A stretch of DNA of 5,086 bases from an uncultured bacterium (GTDB lineage: Bacteria > Planctomycetota > Uabimicrobiia > Uabimicrobiales > JABWCH01), in contig CALKWO010000340.1 of the NCBI GenBank assembly GCA_938003875.1, positions 1 to 5,086 of the forward strand, read 5' to 3'. The position numbers were made by a program, and so were the translations under genes. How positions within the stretch are numbered: position 1 is the first letter of the stretch; each line of letters starts with the position of its first letter. Shown here piece after piece: positions 4,942 through 5,086 of the stretch. The notes under the pieces are model-generated. The model saw nothing but the letters and a program-made list of their open reading frames with translations. It ran no database searches and was not told where the DNA came from.

Positions 4942-5086
4942 AGCAAATCCAGTGTCTTGTCTGCTCTTTTTTTATTCCTGGAAGGGTGCTTCACTGGAGC
5001 GAACCAGGCAATGATTTAATCTATCTAAAGGATAGACACGATTTCGCAGCGAAGAACACGAAGAGCGGATTATAAAGAATTGTCCA
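4942..5086. other. Right-end region without a recognised gene
   Basis: No gene is called in these 145 bp. TCTATC (5020-5025) and GATAGA (5031-5036) form a 6-bp stem with a 5-nt loop but no T-run. The stretch after it (about 5040-5065), with TTCGCAGCGAAGAACACGAA, resembles short dispersed intergenic repeats of environmental genomes; this is from memory and cannot be tested in one window. If the minus-strand gene is real, its promoter should lie here, but no well-spaced pair of boxes was identified. Confidence 0.3.

Noticed and set aside
4735..5075. Plus-strand frames at the right end
   Set aside because: They overlap the better minus-strand frame or low-complexity sequence and show no ribosome site or family features.

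Overview
The window holds a diversity-generating retroelement (DGR) target gene together with its template, but no reverse transcriptase. An 810-residue gene (175-2607, +) encodes an N-terminal helical region, a Hanks-type Ser/Thr protein kinase, a long charged coiled coil and a C-terminal FGE-sulfatase/SUMF1 domain of the C-type-lectin fold. The last 129 bp of that gene (VR, 2476-2604) are repeated at 2987-3115 (TR). The two copies differ at 16 positions, and at every one the downstream copy has A while the gene copy has G (8), T (5) or C (3). This one-directional, adenine-only pattern is the signature of mutagenic retrohoming. The TR carries nine in-frame AAC codons and one AAT, as DGR templates typically do.

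Layout. 1-174: upstream region with a small GC-rich hairpin repeat, a TATAAT box and a good ribosome binding site. 175-2607: the kinase/FGE target gene. 2608-2986: A/T-rich, gene-free, with two exact tandem copies of a 31-bp unit, a Rho-independent terminator (2854-2888) and a well-spaced promoter (2934-2962). 2987-3267: TR followed by a structured RNA segment that ends in an 11-bp hairpin plus eight T. Promoter, TR and terminator make the template RNA look like its own transcription unit. 3281-4369 (+): an Rpn/transposase_31 family PD-(D/E)XK nuclease gene with 12-bp repeats near its 3' end, sitting where a DGR reverse transcriptase would often lie. 4409-4477: a large inverted repeat, probably a bidirectional terminator. 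4492-4941 (-): an unrecognised small gene, convergent with the nuclease gene. 4942-5086: no gene seen.

How the parts may work together (inference): an RT encoded outside the window would copy the TR RNA with errors at A and write the cDNA into the VR. This would diversify the predicted ligand-binding face of the FGE domain, and so alter what the attached kinase responds to. No RT or Avd accessory gene can be found here, so the RT must lie beyond the window, act in trans, or have been lost.

Organism. There is no rRNA or other marker. A bacterium is indicated by the Shine-Dalgarno site, terminators, Hanks kinase-FGE fusion, Rpn family and DGR. Coding strands are purine-rich with many AGA, GGA and ATA codons. 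Kinase-FGE fusions, DGRs and Rpn genes are common in spirochaetes, Lentisphaerota-like lineages, Desulfobacterota and giant sulfur bacteria, but the lineage cannot be fixed from this sequence.
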